Assembly (NCBI GenBank): GCA_035352635.1
Contig: DAOPYA010000001.1
Coordinates: 1-64,000, forward strand
From: Rifleibacterium sp035352635
Lineage (GTDB): Bacteria > Muiribacteriota > Ozemobacteria > Ozemobacterales > Ozemobacteraceae
Direction: 5' to 3'
DNA length: 64,000 nt
Under the pieces are notes generated by a model that saw nothing but the letters and a program-made list of their open reading frames with translations, was not told the DNA's origin and made no database searches. Of this stretch, positions 17,341 through 26,166 are shown one piece after another. Made by a program: the position numbers and the translations under genes. The number at the start of each line of letters is the position of its first letter. The stretch's first letter is position 1.

Positions 17341-17778
17341 TCAGTGCTCGTCATCCCAGCCGGGCTTCTGGCGTTGCGATTTTTTAACACTGGTTTGTTT
17401 CTTGTGATTGATGCGATCTTCTACCGAAGATCTGGTAGGTCGTGTTGGCCGGCGAATCTTGGGTGGTTTCAGTGCGCTGAGAATCATTTCCCGGAGCTTG
17501 TCGCATGCGTCTGCGAGGTTGCGGTACTGCTCACGAAATCTCTGACTGGTGATGATAATTGTGTCTTCTGAATCAACGCGGCTGCCGGCTATTTTTAAAA
17601 GGCGCTGTACCACCGGAATAGTGAGTTGTTCGCATTGCCGGGGTTTAAATCGCAGTTCTATACAGGTTGCCACTTTGTTGACGTTCTGACCGCCCGGCCC
17701 CGAAGACCGAACAGCGCTTATTTCAATCTGGTCGGCCGGGATAGTGATTTTTTCATTGATAATTAATGGGGTATTCAT
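17341..17778 (-). CDS. arfB: alternative ribosome-rescue factor B (peptidyl-tRNA hydrolase ArfB/YaeJ)
   Basis: 145 residues from the ATG at 17778, which overlaps the stop of the upstream glycosyltransferase as ATGA; longer upstream starts only read through that gene. ArfB enters the empty A site of stalled ribosomes and hydrolyses peptidyl-tRNA. The catalytic GGQ is in RSSGPGGQNVNKVAT. The basic tail that fills the mRNA channel is present, with RRPTRPTRSSVEDR and KKQTSVKKSQ. Length and tail separate it from release factors 1 and 2. Last gene of a ten-gene overlapping operon of envelope genes. Confidence 0.93.
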   Translation of the reverse strand: MNTPLIINEKITIPADQIEISAVRSSGPGGQNVNKVATCIELRFKPRQCEQLTIPVVQRLLKIAGSRVDSEDTIIITSQRFREQYRNLADACDKLREMILSALKPPKIRRPTRPTRSSVEDRINHKKQTSVKKSQRQKPGWDDEH

Positions 17779-18788
17779 TTGCGCTGCTCCATGGCAAGCC
17801 ATTCGGTGGCCTGGTGTATTTCGAGTTTGTTCATGCAGCCATTTTGGGTGCAGGTAGTACATCTGCCGTTGCAATCGGCAATCTCTGGTTTTATTATCAG
17901 GCTTCGGCAACCGGCCGGGCCCCATCTCTTGGGCGTCATGGCCGCCACCGGTGGGAAAAATGCTGCGCAGGGCAACCCGAGCGCTGCTGCCAGATGCAGT
18001 GGCCCGGTTGATCCGCCGCAGAAACCGGCGCAACCTGAAAAAACCCCGGCCAGTTCAGCGAGATCAGGAATGCCTTCTGCAAAGCCAAGCAGCCCAGATA
18101 CCGGTTCGGGAAATGCCTCTTTAAGCTTCTCTTCGCCCGGGCCAAGACTGACGAGCACCGGAATCTGCATTTTGATCAATTCTGAGACGATCGCGGCATA
18201 CATGGAGGTGCTGATATTATGGGCCGACCCGCCGTGCCCGGGGTGAATGATTACCGGGTGGCAATTATTCAGACCGACGCGTTCGCGAGCTGCCCGCCCA
18301 CGTTCGCATAAATCAGGTTCTGGCGTGAAGTGCCATGGGGCGTAGTCGATGTCATTTACCAGCCCCTGCAGAAGGTCGAGGTTGTATTGATATTCGTGTT
18401 TCTCGTTGCGAGAGCGCTTTTGAACTCTTCGGTCATTCAGCAGCAGCTGAAAAGCATTGGAAGCACGGCCGATTCGTTTCGGGATTCCAGCACGCCAGGC
18501 GGCAAGCAATGCCCGGCCAGCCGGGTGTACCATGACGCAGCAGGCAAAGCGGTATTCTTTGAACGCGTTGGCAAGGCCGGTCGAAAAGAACCCGGGAGCA
18601 TGTTCATCATCGACGATGAGCGCGTCAATCTCTTTAACAAGCCTGGCCAACGGCGCGGTGTAGCTTCTGACGTGTGCGACGATGCGGCTATCAGGAAAAG
18701 CTTTGCGGAGTTCGCGAAAAACCGCCATGGTCAGCAGCAGATCGCCGGCCCGGTCAGTGCGCGAAACCAGCAAGCTTTCAGGTGCCAT
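17775..18788 (-). CDS. glycosyltransferase family 9 (heptosyltransferase-like)
   Basis: 337 residues, GT-B fold ADP-heptose:LPS heptosyltransferase type. It begins LLVSRTDRAGDLLLTMAVFREL, the N-terminal loop of the family with the catalytic Asp. The C-terminal donor site is represented by PVIIHPGHGGSAHN and GGSTGPLHLAAALG. A cluster of cysteines lies near 305-320 (CNGRCTTCTQNGC), a common tail feature of GT9 enzymes. It probably adds a heptose or related sugar to the LPS inner core at the cytoplasmic face of the inner membrane. Overlaps arfB by 4 bases and the next GT9 by 11. Confidence 0.88.
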   Translation of the reverse strand: MAPESLLVSRTDRAGDLLLTMAVFRELRKAFPDSRIVAHVRSYTAPLARLVKEIDALIVDDEHAPGFFSTGLANAFKEYRFACCVMVHPAGRALLAAWRAGIPKRIGRASNAFQLLLNDRRVQKRSRNEKHEYQYNLDLLQGLVNDIDYAPWHFTPEPDLCERGRAARERVGLNNCHPVIIHPGHGGSAHNISTSMYAAIVSELIKMQIPVLVSLGPGEEKLKEAFPEPVSGLLGFAEGIPDLAELAGVFSGCAGFCGGSTGPLHLAAALGLPCAAFFPPVAAMTPKRWGPAGCRSLIIKPEIADCNGRCTTCTQNGCMNKLEIHQATEWLAMEQRK

Positions 18789-19788
18789 CTGAATTTCTCA
18801 GCAATTTGTTCAGGGCCTCAAGAACCGCTTCGGGGGTAATTGATTCCATGCAGAGGTGGTCACCACGCGGGCAGGTTTTTTGCCGGCAGGGGGCCTGCGG
18901 GCAGACACCATGCTGGCTTACGGCGATGAAATTGGGGTTAAGCGGCCCGGTGCGTTGCATGTCGGTTGGGCCGACCGGCACAACGGTTGGAATAGCAAAT
19001 GGGGCTGCCAGGTGCATGGTTCCGGAGTCGTTACTGATCAACCCCCGGGCGCAGCTCAGCAGGCAGGCGAGTTCTGGCAGGCTGGTTTTGCCCGCTGCGT
19101 CGATGGTTTTTTGTGGAGCAGCGCGGCAGATTTCGGCGGTGATCGACTGTTCTGAAGCGCTTCCGGTTACGACGACCGGCAGTGCGTATTTTTCGACCAG
19201 CAGGCTGACCAGGGCAGAAAATCTGGCGGGCGGCCAGCGTTTTGCCGCACCAAAAGCGGCTCCTGGCGCAATGACCAGAAAATCACTCTCGAGATTCAGC
19301 CTGGATTTAAGGCGCTTAATAAAATTGTCGGAAAAACTGGTGCGTGGCAGGGCGGGGCGCTGTTGAGCTGGCAGACCGGCCGCCTGACCAAGCATGAAAT
19401 ATAGGTCGGCTTCGTGTAATTGCTGGTAATTTGCCGGTTTGGTAACTGCCTCGTCGAGCAGAAAGCTGCGCAGCTGGGCCGCGAACCCGACTGAATGGCT
19501 GCCAAAACAACACCTGGCGACAAAAGCGGCCCGCAGAGAATCTGGTAGTACAATTACCAGATCTGCTTCAAGGCTGCGAAGCGGTTTTAACTGACTGATG
19601 ACTGTAAATGGGTTGGCATCGGTTTCAACCGGATGAATAGCGAGCGGCAGGCCAGAAATTTTATAGGCATCTGTCAGATGCGGCCTGGTCACGACATGAA
19701 CGTTGCCGGCCGCGACTGCGGCGGCAATGGTCGGCAGCGACATGACGATGTCGCCCAGCCAGTTCAGGCCGATAATTATCGTTTTCAT
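18778..19788 (-). CDS. waaF: glycosyltransferase family 9, heptosyltransferase II-like
   Basis: 336 residues from the ATG at 19788, which overlaps the preceding gene as ATGA. The start MKTIIIGLNWLGDIVMSLP and the donor-site segments APGAAFGAAKRWP and ISNDSGTMHLAAPF match the WaaF subgroup best. WaaF adds the second heptose to the LPS inner core. The C-terminal cysteine cluster CPQAPCRQKTCPRG is present. Subfamily assignment within GT9 is by motif only, so acceptor specificity is uncertain. Confidence 0.85.
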   Translation of the reverse strand: MKTIIIGLNWLGDIVMSLPTIAAAVAAGNVHVVTRPHLTDAYKISGLPLAIHPVETDANPFTVISQLKPLRSLEADLVIVLPDSLRAAFVARCCFGSHSVGFAAQLRSFLLDEAVTKPANYQQLHEADLYFMLGQAAGLPAQQRPALPRTSFSDNFIKRLKSRLNLESDFLVIAPGAAFGAAKRWPPARFSALVSLLVEKYALPVVVTGSASEQSITAEICRAAPQKTIDAAGKTSLPELACLLSCARGLISNDSGTMHLAAPFAIPTVVPVGPTDMQRTGPLNPNFIAVSQHGVCPQAPCRQKTCPRGDHLCMESITPEAVLEALNKLLRNSDGT

Positions 19789-20759
19789 AAGCGGGCTGCC
19801 ATGAAGGCGTAGATTTGGGCGGCGGTTGCTTCGGGGTCGAGTTCGCGGCAGGCGAAAGTACCTTCGGGGCAGGTTTCGTTCTGGCCGTGCAGGCTGCATG
19901 GTTTGCAGTCAAGCTCGCGTGAGATCAACAGGGAATCTGCCGATGGAACAGGTGCAAACCCCAACGATGGGCAGGTTTGCAGAAAAACTGCCGCCAGGGG
20001 TGTGTTTACGGCACGCGCCAGATGCATTGGCCCTGAATCAGAAGTAATAACCCCGGCTGCCAGTTTGAGAATACCCGGAAGATGCCGCAATTCAAAGCGG
20101 TTGCGCAGGTCGAGGTGCCCGGCAGCGATCTGCAGCTCTGACCTGGCCGTGCCAATCACGGCGGTCGGCAGTGGCGAATGTTTCAGCAGCGCATTCAGCA
20201 ACTGGCTGGTGAATTCCTTTCCGGGTTTTGAGGCCTCAGGGTGAATGAGAAAGAAGTTTTTCTCTTTAAGACCGGCATCGGCAGCAATTTTGCGGCACTC
20301 GTCAAGATAGCCGGCCGGCAGGTTCAGCGAGGCATCTGGTTGTTCAAGCTCTACGCCGCAGGTTTCCGCGTATTTCTGCCAGACTGGTCGCTGATCTGAA
20401 AACCTGAGCGGGTAGCGGTGACTGATCGCCTGAAACTGTTCGCGCAGCGTACGTTTCTGGTAGACTCTTGTGATTGGCGCATTCACAAGATTGCGCATCG
20501 CCACAGTTGCGAGTTTGCCCTGAAGATCAAACAGCGCCCGGGCATTAAGAGATTTTAGCTCGTGACTTAAACGTATCAGGCTGCCAGTGCCGTTGAACAG
20601 GTGGGTGTGTGCCGGCAGAAATTCGGCGAGTTGCTGCCAGCGGCTGTTGATGACGAGGTGAACCTCGACACCCCGTTCAGCCATCGCCCGCAAGGTCGGA
20701 ATGGTCAACAGAATATCGCCCATGGCATTAAGGCGCAAGACTATTTCTCGGTCAGGCAT
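19785..20759 (-). CDS. glycosyltransferase family 9 (heptosyltransferase-like)
   Basis: 324 residues from the ATG at 20759 (MPDREIVLRLNAMGDILLT); the 41 residues upstream in frame lie inside waaA and look unlike any GT9 start. The N-terminal catalytic loop RLNAMGDILLTIPTLR, the FLIHPEASKPGKEF segment and ITSDSGPMHLARAV are standard GT9 features. The cysteine cluster CKPCSLHGQNETCPEG sits in the tail. It is likely heptosyltransferase I or a third core transferase. It overlaps the waaA stop by 8 bases. Confidence 0.85.
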   Translation of the reverse strand: MPDREIVLRLNAMGDILLTIPTLRAMAERGVEVHLVINSRWQQLAEFLPAHTHLFNGTGSLIRLSHELKSLNARALFDLQGKLATVAMRNLVNAPITRVYQKRTLREQFQAISHRYPLRFSDQRPVWQKYAETCGVELEQPDASLNLPAGYLDECRKIAADAGLKEKNFFLIHPEASKPGKEFTSQLLNALLKHSPLPTAVIGTARSELQIAAGHLDLRNRFELRHLPGILKLAAGVITSDSGPMHLARAVNTPLAAVFLQTCPSLGFAPVPSADSLLISRELDCKPCSLHGQNETCPEGTFACRELDPEATAAQIYAFMAARL

Positions 20760-22023
20760 TGGAAGGGGGCAGCAGGCCAAGCTGCTGAAGGCTGGTGATC
20801 GTGCGCTGACTGGCACCGGCCATTGAATGAAGAACCTGCTTTGAGCGCTGGCCCATGGCGATAAATTCTTCGGGGTTGGCAAGCCAGTCGGTCATGGCCT
20901 GACTTAGTTCTTCGGAATTGTTGACGGTTTTAATTGCTTTGGCGCGAAGCAAAGCCATCATTTCGTAGCGAAAATTGAAGGTATGCGGGCCGGTCAGCAT
21001 CGGCCTGGCAAAAGCGGCTGGTTCCATCAGATTGTGGCCGCCCCGCTTGATCAGGCTGCCACCGACAAAAACCAGCGAAGATGCCGCATAAAAGCTGCGC
21101 AGCTCACCCATCGTATCGACGAGAATAACCCGGCGGGCCGCTGCAGTGGCCTCAGAAACCTTCTCGTAATCAAGGCTGCGGGCCTTGAGCAATTCTTCGA
21201 CTTCGGGCACTCTTTTGATGTGGCGCGGTGCCAGAACAACAGTGGCGTCGAGGGTGGGCCAAAGTGATTCGAGAGCGTCGAGAATCATGCCTTCTTCGCC
21301 AGGATGCGTGCTGCCAAAACAGATTAAGGGCCGACTGGGCGGGATACCGAATTTGCGGCGCAGTGCATCAATATCTGGCGGTGATTCGGCAATGTCATAT
21401 TTGAAGCAGCCAAGTTGCTGCTGGCGAACCGCGGGCACGCCGAGAATCCTGAAACGACGCTGATATTGCTTTTCCTGGGGGAAGACAAAAGACATATTGC
21501 TAATGGCTGGTTCAAAGATCGACCAGGCTAGGCGCATCAGCCTGACGCTCTTTTCATTCAAACGCCCGTTGATAATGCCGTATGGAACACCTTTGCGGGC
21601 GAGGGTGTCGAGAAGAAGCGGCCATATCTCGGTTTCGCTGATCAGCATAATTTTAGGCCTGATACGATCAATGAAGGGCACTGTCAGAGCTGGTAGTTCA
21701 ATGGGCAACAGAGCTGCATAACCACATAATTCATCTCTTTTGAGCTGACGCAGGCCGTCGAGAGTCGTCGCGGTGCAGACAATGCGTTGTCGACCGTAGA
21801 GTTTGCCGAGTTCCGTTAAAAAGGGGCGCAGGGTAATGACCTCACCGAGCGAGGCCCCGTGAACCCAGATGGTTCCTGATTCTGGTATCTGAACGTCGGC
21901 CGGCACAACCCCTTTGCGCAGCGCGAATTCTTCAAGATCGATACGCCGCGGTGGAAAAAGGTCGAGAATCTCTACTGCAGCTCGCAGAATCCATTGATAT
22001 ATTTTCAGGTGGATTTTTCCCAT
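20752..22023 (-). CDS. waaA: 3-deoxy-D-manno-octulosonic acid (Kdo) transferase
   Basis: 423 residues. WaaA moves Kdo from CMP-Kdo to lipid A precursor at the inner membrane, which makes this organism an LPS producer. An N-terminal hydrophobic/amphipathic helix (about 5-25) anchors the protein. The catalytic Glu is in VHGASLGEV. ISETEIWPLLL, the CFGSTHPGEEGMIL segment with a His, APRHIKRVPEVE, and the donor motif GGSLIKRGGHNLMEPAA are all typical. The ATG overlaps the acyltransferase gene by 19 bases. Confidence 0.96.
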   Translation of the reverse strand: MGKIHLKIYQWILRAAVEILDLFPPRRIDLEEFALRKGVVPADVQIPESGTIWVHGASLGEVITLRPFLTELGKLYGRQRIVCTATTLDGLRQLKRDELCGYAALLPIELPALTVPFIDRIRPKIMLISETEIWPLLLDTLARKGVPYGIINGRLNEKSVRLMRLAWSIFEPAISNMSFVFPQEKQYQRRFRILGVPAVRQQQLGCFKYDIAESPPDIDALRRKFGIPPSRPLICFGSTHPGEEGMILDALESLWPTLDATVVLAPRHIKRVPEVEELLKARSLDYEKVSEATAAARRVILVDTMGELRSFYAASSLVFVGGSLIKRGGHNLMEPAAFARPMLTGPHTFNFRYEMMALLRAKAIKTVNNSEELSQAMTDWLANPEEFIAMGQRSKQVLHSMAGASQRTITSLQQLGLLPPSNA

Positions 22024-22991
22024 GATATTCCCTCGCTGCTATTATCACCCGCCGCATGGGTAGTTGTCAAAACAAGTTTTGCCCAGGGGTTCTCAGGGGC
22101 GTCGGCCGGCTGCGTTTTCCAGCGCCGATGCAGCCAGAACCATTGCTCGGGCTGCTTTTTGACAATTTCTTCAAGAATGGCGGTAAAACTTGCGGTCAGC
22201 TTTTGTTGCCCGGCCAGATCGTTTGAAAATTGCCCCGGAAAGATGGCCGGCCAGATTTTGATCTTATGTTGCCGCTCGTAATCAGGAAAAATTGCGACCG
22301 GCACTATCGGCGCCCCTGTTTTAAGCGATATCAGCGCCGGCCCGGTCGGTGCTGAGGCCCAGCGTTTGAAAAATTTGACGAAAATCCCCTGTTTGCCGTT
22401 GTCCTGATCGACCATCAGTGCCAGAATGTGCCCCTGACGCAGGGATTTTAGAATGTCGCGGATACCATAGCCAGAATCGGTTGTTCGAGCGCCGTGCCGT
22501 TGACGCATATCTTCGAACCAGGCATCGACAAACCGGTTATTCTGGCGGCGAACCACCGTGGTAACATTAAAACCATGCAGGGCAAGCCAGGGTGGAATGA
22601 TTTCCCATAGCCCGAAATGACCCGAAACAATTATTGCACCTTTTTTTGCCGCCAGAGCTGTTTTAAGGTTCTCAAGACCGCTAATATCGGCTCTGGCAAT
22701 GAGCTGTTCCGGGCTGTAATACTTTAACCCGGCCATTTCAAAAGCATTGACTAGAAAACTCTCAAAAATTTTCATGGCCAGCTTCGCTGCCTGTGGTTGA
22801 TCGATTTCGAGATGTTCGCGCAGACTGCTGCATACCTGGCTGAATCGCAACCAGGGCAGTGGGCGGGCCAGAGTGGCGATCAGTCTTGCCAGGCGGTGCT
22901 TTCGACGATGACTCATATCGGCGCAGCAGCGTGCCAGGCCATCGAGCAACAACAGTTGCACGCGATTAAAAAGCGCCAGGGAGCCTGTCAT
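22005..22991 (-). CDS. LpxL/HtrB-family lysophospholipid or Kdo-lipid A acyltransferase
   Basis: 328 residues. The family adds secondary acyl chains to lipid A at the inner membrane. The catalytic His-x4-Glu is SGHFGLWE near 118-125. Later family motifs are VVRRQNNRFVDAWFEDMR, LMVDQDNGKQGIFVKFF and the WFWLHRRWKT end. An N-terminal hydrophobic segment is short. Its place directly upstream of waaA supports a lipid A role, but acyl-chain specificity cannot be read from sequence. Confidence 0.9.
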   Translation of the reverse strand: MTGSLALFNRVQLLLLDGLARCCADMSHRRKHRLARLIATLARPLPWLRFSQVCSSLREHLEIDQPQAAKLAMKIFESFLVNAFEMAGLKYYSPEQLIARADISGLENLKTALAAKKGAIIVSGHFGLWEIIPPWLALHGFNVTTVVRRQNNRFVDAWFEDMRQRHGARTTDSGYGIRDILKSLRQGHILALMVDQDNGKQGIFVKFFKRWASAPTGPALISLKTGAPIVPVAIFPDYERQHKIKIWPAIFPGQFSNDLAGQQKLTASFTAILEEIVKKQPEQWFWLHRRWKTQPADAPENPWAKLVLTTTHAAGDNSSEGISWEKST

Positions 22992-24166
22992 GGCTTTTTC
23001 GGACGCAGACGGCGTTTCAGGCCGCGAAGGCGCAGACCGAGTTCCAGCAGCGGGCTTGACTGCATTTCAATAGCTTCGACCGGGCAGACTTCCATGCAAC
23101 AGAAGCACGAAATGCAGCGTTCACGGTTAAAAACCGCGCCAGTATCACTGATGATGATGGCGTCAGCCGGGCAGATTTTTTTGCAGCGACCACACTTGAT
23201 GCAGATACCAGGCAAGAGTGCCGGGCCGGTCCAGACCAGCTTGCGCACAAAGTTAATGATGAAACGTGGGATCAGAGATATCGGCGGGGTGCGCGGCACG
23301 TTAAAATCTTTTATTAATGCTTCTTTAACCGGGCAACCGACCGCATCGAGATCGGCAAAACTTTTTGGTCCCCAGTTCAGGCTTCTGCAGCGGCGCAGCG
23401 TTGGCACCTCGCCAGGGTCAAAGCCGATCAACTGGCAGAACCCCAGATCGACCGCCACAGGTGAGGTCGAAGCCAATAGAACACCGCATTGAACAACGCG
23501 CCCGCCGGCAGGGCCTTGACCATCCATGCCTTCGATGCCATCCATGATGTTCAGGGTCACCGGAACCTGATGAGCGAAATCGGCAATGAAGTCAGAAAAT
23601 TCTTCGGCGGCCGGAAAAGTCTTGTGCCATTGTGCTTTGGCAAAGCCCGGAATCAACCCGAAAAGGTTTTTAACAGCCCCTGTGATTCTGGTCAGGTTGT
23701 GGGTCTTCATTTTGGCAAGGTTGATCACCACATCGACCATAAAAAGGGTTTTGACGACGTGGGCAGTTACCTCGCGCCCGCTGGTAAAAAACTTGATCGG
23801 AGCCTTTGGCTCTGATTCAAAACAGATCAGCCGGGCGCCGCTGCGTTCTGCCGCCCCGGCAAAACCGGTTTTTTCCCAGAATTCTTCGCTGCGGCCAAAA
23901 ACGGCAGGGGGGCTGTCGCCAATCAGCACAGTGGCCCCCGCCGCAACGCAGAGACTTGCAACTGCTTCAATCACGGCGGGGTGAGTAGTGGCGGCCCGCT
24001 CAGGCTCTTTGCAGGTCAACATGTTGGGCTTGATCAATACCTGCTGCCCCTGCTTGACAAAAGCTCCGATGCCGCCAAGGGGTGCAAGCAGTGCTTCAAG
24101 AGCTTTCTGAACCTCAGGCTGCCCGTAAGAACTGCACTTCTGAATAGAAAGTTTAGTTGCTGTCAT
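22988..24166 (-). CDS. DUF362 protein with C-terminal 2[4Fe-4S] ferredoxin domain
   Basis: 392 residues. Residues about 1-300 are the DUF362 domain (LIKPNMLTCKEPERAATTHPAVIEAV, LIGDSPPA, NLAKMKTHNLTRITGAVKNLFGLIPG). The end carries two ferredoxin clusters, CIKCGRCKKICP and CISCFCCMEVCP. Such proteins are widespread in anaerobes and their reaction is unknown; a redox or iron-sulfur role is assumed. In this operon it lies between an exported unknown and the lipid A acyltransferase, overlapping them by 14 and 4 bases. That may be mere co-expression. Confidence 0.9.
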   Translation of the reverse strand: MTATKLSIQKCSSYGQPEVQKALEALLAPLGGIGAFVKQGQQVLIKPNMLTCKEPERAATTHPAVIEAVASLCVAAGATVLIGDSPPAVFGRSEEFWEKTGFAGAAERSGARLICFESEPKAPIKFFTSGREVTAHVVKTLFMVDVVINLAKMKTHNLTRITGAVKNLFGLIPGFAKAQWHKTFPAAEEFSDFIADFAHQVPVTLNIMDGIEGMDGQGPAGGRVVQCGVLLASTSPVAVDLGFCQLIGFDPGEVPTLRRCRSLNWGPKSFADLDAVGCPVKEALIKDFNVPRTPPISLIPRFIINFVRKLVWTGPALLPGICIKCGRCKKICPADAIIISDTGAVFNRERCISCFCCMEVCPVEAIEMQSSPLLELGLRLRGLKRRLRPKKP

Positions 24167-25169
24167 TTCCGTATGAACCCCGATTCTGCTGAACTACCGG
24201 ATGATTAAGAAGATGTTCGCTTAACTGTGGCGGCGCCGAAGGCCCGGTTCCTTGTTGCGGTTCTGAGGGCATGGCCTTAATAAGCGGAAAATCTGCGTAG
24301 GGGCGGCGTTGCAGTATCTGGCGCGGCCATGGCGTAACCTCAAGCCCCTCTTCGCGTTCTATGAGGATGCACTGGTTGAGATAAAGAATCTTAACGAGCA
24401 TCTGCGCGAATGGAACATTGCGAAACGATGCGTAAACCGGAAAATGCAAGTCGCGGGGAAACTGAATCGGAACCTTGCCGCCGAGAGCGATTTTTCGCAG
24501 AATGAACTGAATGTCGTCGCCCCGGGAAAGTATGACCCCTGGCTTATTCAATCCTGGATAGCGCAATGAAAGCCGCTCGGGAACGCATAGTTTCATGCGC
24601 TCGAGTACTTCGGTCCATTCTTCGCCCGAGGGTTGTACCGGCAGAACCATGAGAACCGGCCCTTCAAAGGCAAAGCGGTGGTGGGGTGGCAGTATTTTTT
24701 TTAATAGTTTGCCGAGCGTGTCGCCATGACTGCCCGGAACCACAGCCCCGCCCGCCTGAAAGTGCATGACGGCCTGATAGCCGAATCCGTGCGCCAGTAA
24801 TTCGACTGCTTCCCAGAGGGCGATCGGGTGCCCATAAAAAGACCAGTCTTTATGAAATTTGGCTTTTTGCGGGGCGTTCAGATACAGCTCGGCAAAACTG
24901 TGGCTGGTGGTGCGTTTGAAGAGAATGCTTTCGCGCCGGATTTCTTCGACATACCACTCGTCGTCGAGCCTGGTATGAGGTATGGCATGAAAACGCTGGT
25001 CGTTATAATAAATCAGGGCGCGTGGATTCTCTTTGAAATAGAGAATTGCCCTGATTCTCGGCTCATCGCCTCTGAGAACGGCATACTGCGCCCGGGCCGG
25101 CAGTACTGACAGCAGCGCCAACAGCAGAATGAGTGCGGCTGTCGGTGATGTCAGCTTAGAAAAGCCCAT
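24153..25169 (-). CDS. exported protein with secretin N-domain-like segments, function unknown
   Basis: 338 residues. Signal peptide to about residue 28 (PARAQ). Two stretches of about 60 residues, near 120-190 and 225-285, share the pattern of secretin/STN small domains: a helix, then strands with L..IL....FAFE..VLMVLPV and KVPIQFPRDLHFPVYASFRNVP. This is a resemblance by eye only. No secretin pore domain follows; the tail is Pro/Gln-rich. It sits between asd and the DUF362 gene and overlaps both. It could be a periplasmic adaptor, but no function can be assigned. Confidence 0.65.
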   Translation of the reverse strand: MGFSKLTSPTAALILLLALLSVLPARAQYAVLRGDEPRIRAILYFKENPRALIYYNDQRFHAIPHTRLDDEWYVEEIRRESILFKRTTSHSFAELYLNAPQKAKFHKDWSFYGHPIALWEAVELLAHGFGYQAVMHFQAGGAVVPGSHGDTLGKLLKKILPPHHRFAFEGPVLMVLPVQPSGEEWTEVLERMKLCVPERLSLRYPGLNKPGVILSRGDDIQFILRKIALGGKVPIQFPRDLHFPVYASFRNVPFAQMLVKILYLNQCILIEREEGLEVTPWPRQILQRRPYADFPLIKAMPSEPQQGTGPSAPPQLSEHLLNHPVVQQNRGSYGNDSN

Positions 25170-26166
25170 GTTTTACCATTTCAGTATAGATTTTGACCGC
25201 GTTGGTTGCGGCACCGCGGCGCAGGTTGTCTGCAACTACCCACATATTGAAACCGTTGGTGACCGATGGGTCTACCCGCAACCGGCCAACAAATACCTCG
25301 TCGCGATCCTGGCAGGCGAGGGGAGTCGGGTAAACAGATTGGCCCGGATCATCGACCATAACTATGTCTTCGGCTGTTTTAAGTATCTGGCGAACCTGTT
25401 CGAGCGACATGGGGTTAGACAACTCTATGTTAACAACTTCGCTGTGGCAGAACATAACCGGAACCCGCACGGTTGTGGGGCAGATTTTGATATCAGATTC
25501 TAGAATTTTGCAGGTTTCACGAACCATCTTTTCTTCTTCACGATAGAGGCCTGATTCAACGAGAATATCGATCTGCGGAATAAGATTAAAGGCGATCGGG
25601 TGCGGGTAAACACCGGTTGGGGGTTCTTTGCCCGCCAGCATCGCTTCACTCTGCTTTTTGAGAATGTCAATGGCTTCAAGACCGGTCCCGGAAACCGACT
25701 GATAGGTTGAAACAACAATACGTTTTATCGGATTAACACGATGAATTGGAGCCAGGGCCACGATCATCTGAATGGTCGAGCAGTTCGGGTTGGCAATCAG
25801 CCCATGGTGCTTTTTCGCGGCCAGCAAATTAGCTTCAGGCACTACCAGAGGCACATCGGGGTTCATGCGATGGGCGTTGGTGTTGTCGATGACCAGTGCC
25901 CCGGCTTTAACCGCCAGGGGGCAATATTTCTGGCTGACTTCGGTTCCAGCCGAGAAAAAAACGACGTCGAGGCCTTTAAAGTCACTGGTCGCAAGGTCTT
26001 CAACCAGATATTTCCGGCCCCTGAAATCTATCTGCTGGCCAGCGCTGCGTTCAGATGCGAAAAGTCGCAGATTGCCTAGCTCTTTGACCCTTTCGTCAAG
26101 CACTTTAAGTATCTTAAGACCAACCGCGCCGGTCGCGCCGACAATGCCAAAATTATGAGCTTTCAT
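25156..26166 (-). CDS. asd: aspartate-semialdehyde dehydrogenase
   Basis: 336 residues. It reduces aspartyl phosphate to the semialdehyde, the branch point to diaminopimelate, lysine, threonine and methionine. The N-terminal NADP site is GIVGATGAVG. The catalytic Cys is C129 in IANPNCSTIQM. The substrate Arg segment is TVRVPVMFCHSEVVNIEL with the active-site His. VGRLRVDPSVTNGFNMWVVADN closes the protein. It belongs to the Gram-positive/Thermus-like short group, not the E. coli form. Second gene of the ten-gene operon, linking diaminopimelate supply to envelope genes. Confidence 0.96.
   Translation of the reverse strand: MKAHNFGIVGATGAVGLKILKVLDERVKELGNLRLFASERSAGQQIDFRGRKYLVEDLATSDFKGLDVVFFSAGTEVSQKYCPLAVKAGALVIDNTNAHRMNPDVPLVVPEANLLAAKKHHGLIANPNCSTIQMIVALAPIHRVNPIKRIVVSTYQSVSGTGLEAIDILKKQSEAMLAGKEPPTGVYPHPIAFNLIPQIDILVESGLYREEEKMVRETCKILESDIKICPTTVRVPVMFCHSEVVNIELSNPMSLEQVRQILKTAEDIVMVDDPGQSVYPTPLACQDRDEVFVGRLRVDPSVTNGFNMWVVADNLRRGAATNAVKIYTEMVKHGLF

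Noticed and set aside
17779..18033. 85-residue N-terminal extension of arfB
   Set aside because: It reads another frame of the glycosyltransferase gene; the ArfB homology begins at the ATG at 17778 with a normal ATGA overlap.
18674..19366. 230-residue open frame on the plus strand opposite the GT9 genes
   Set aside because: Antisense of two overlapping glycosyltransferases with standard motifs.
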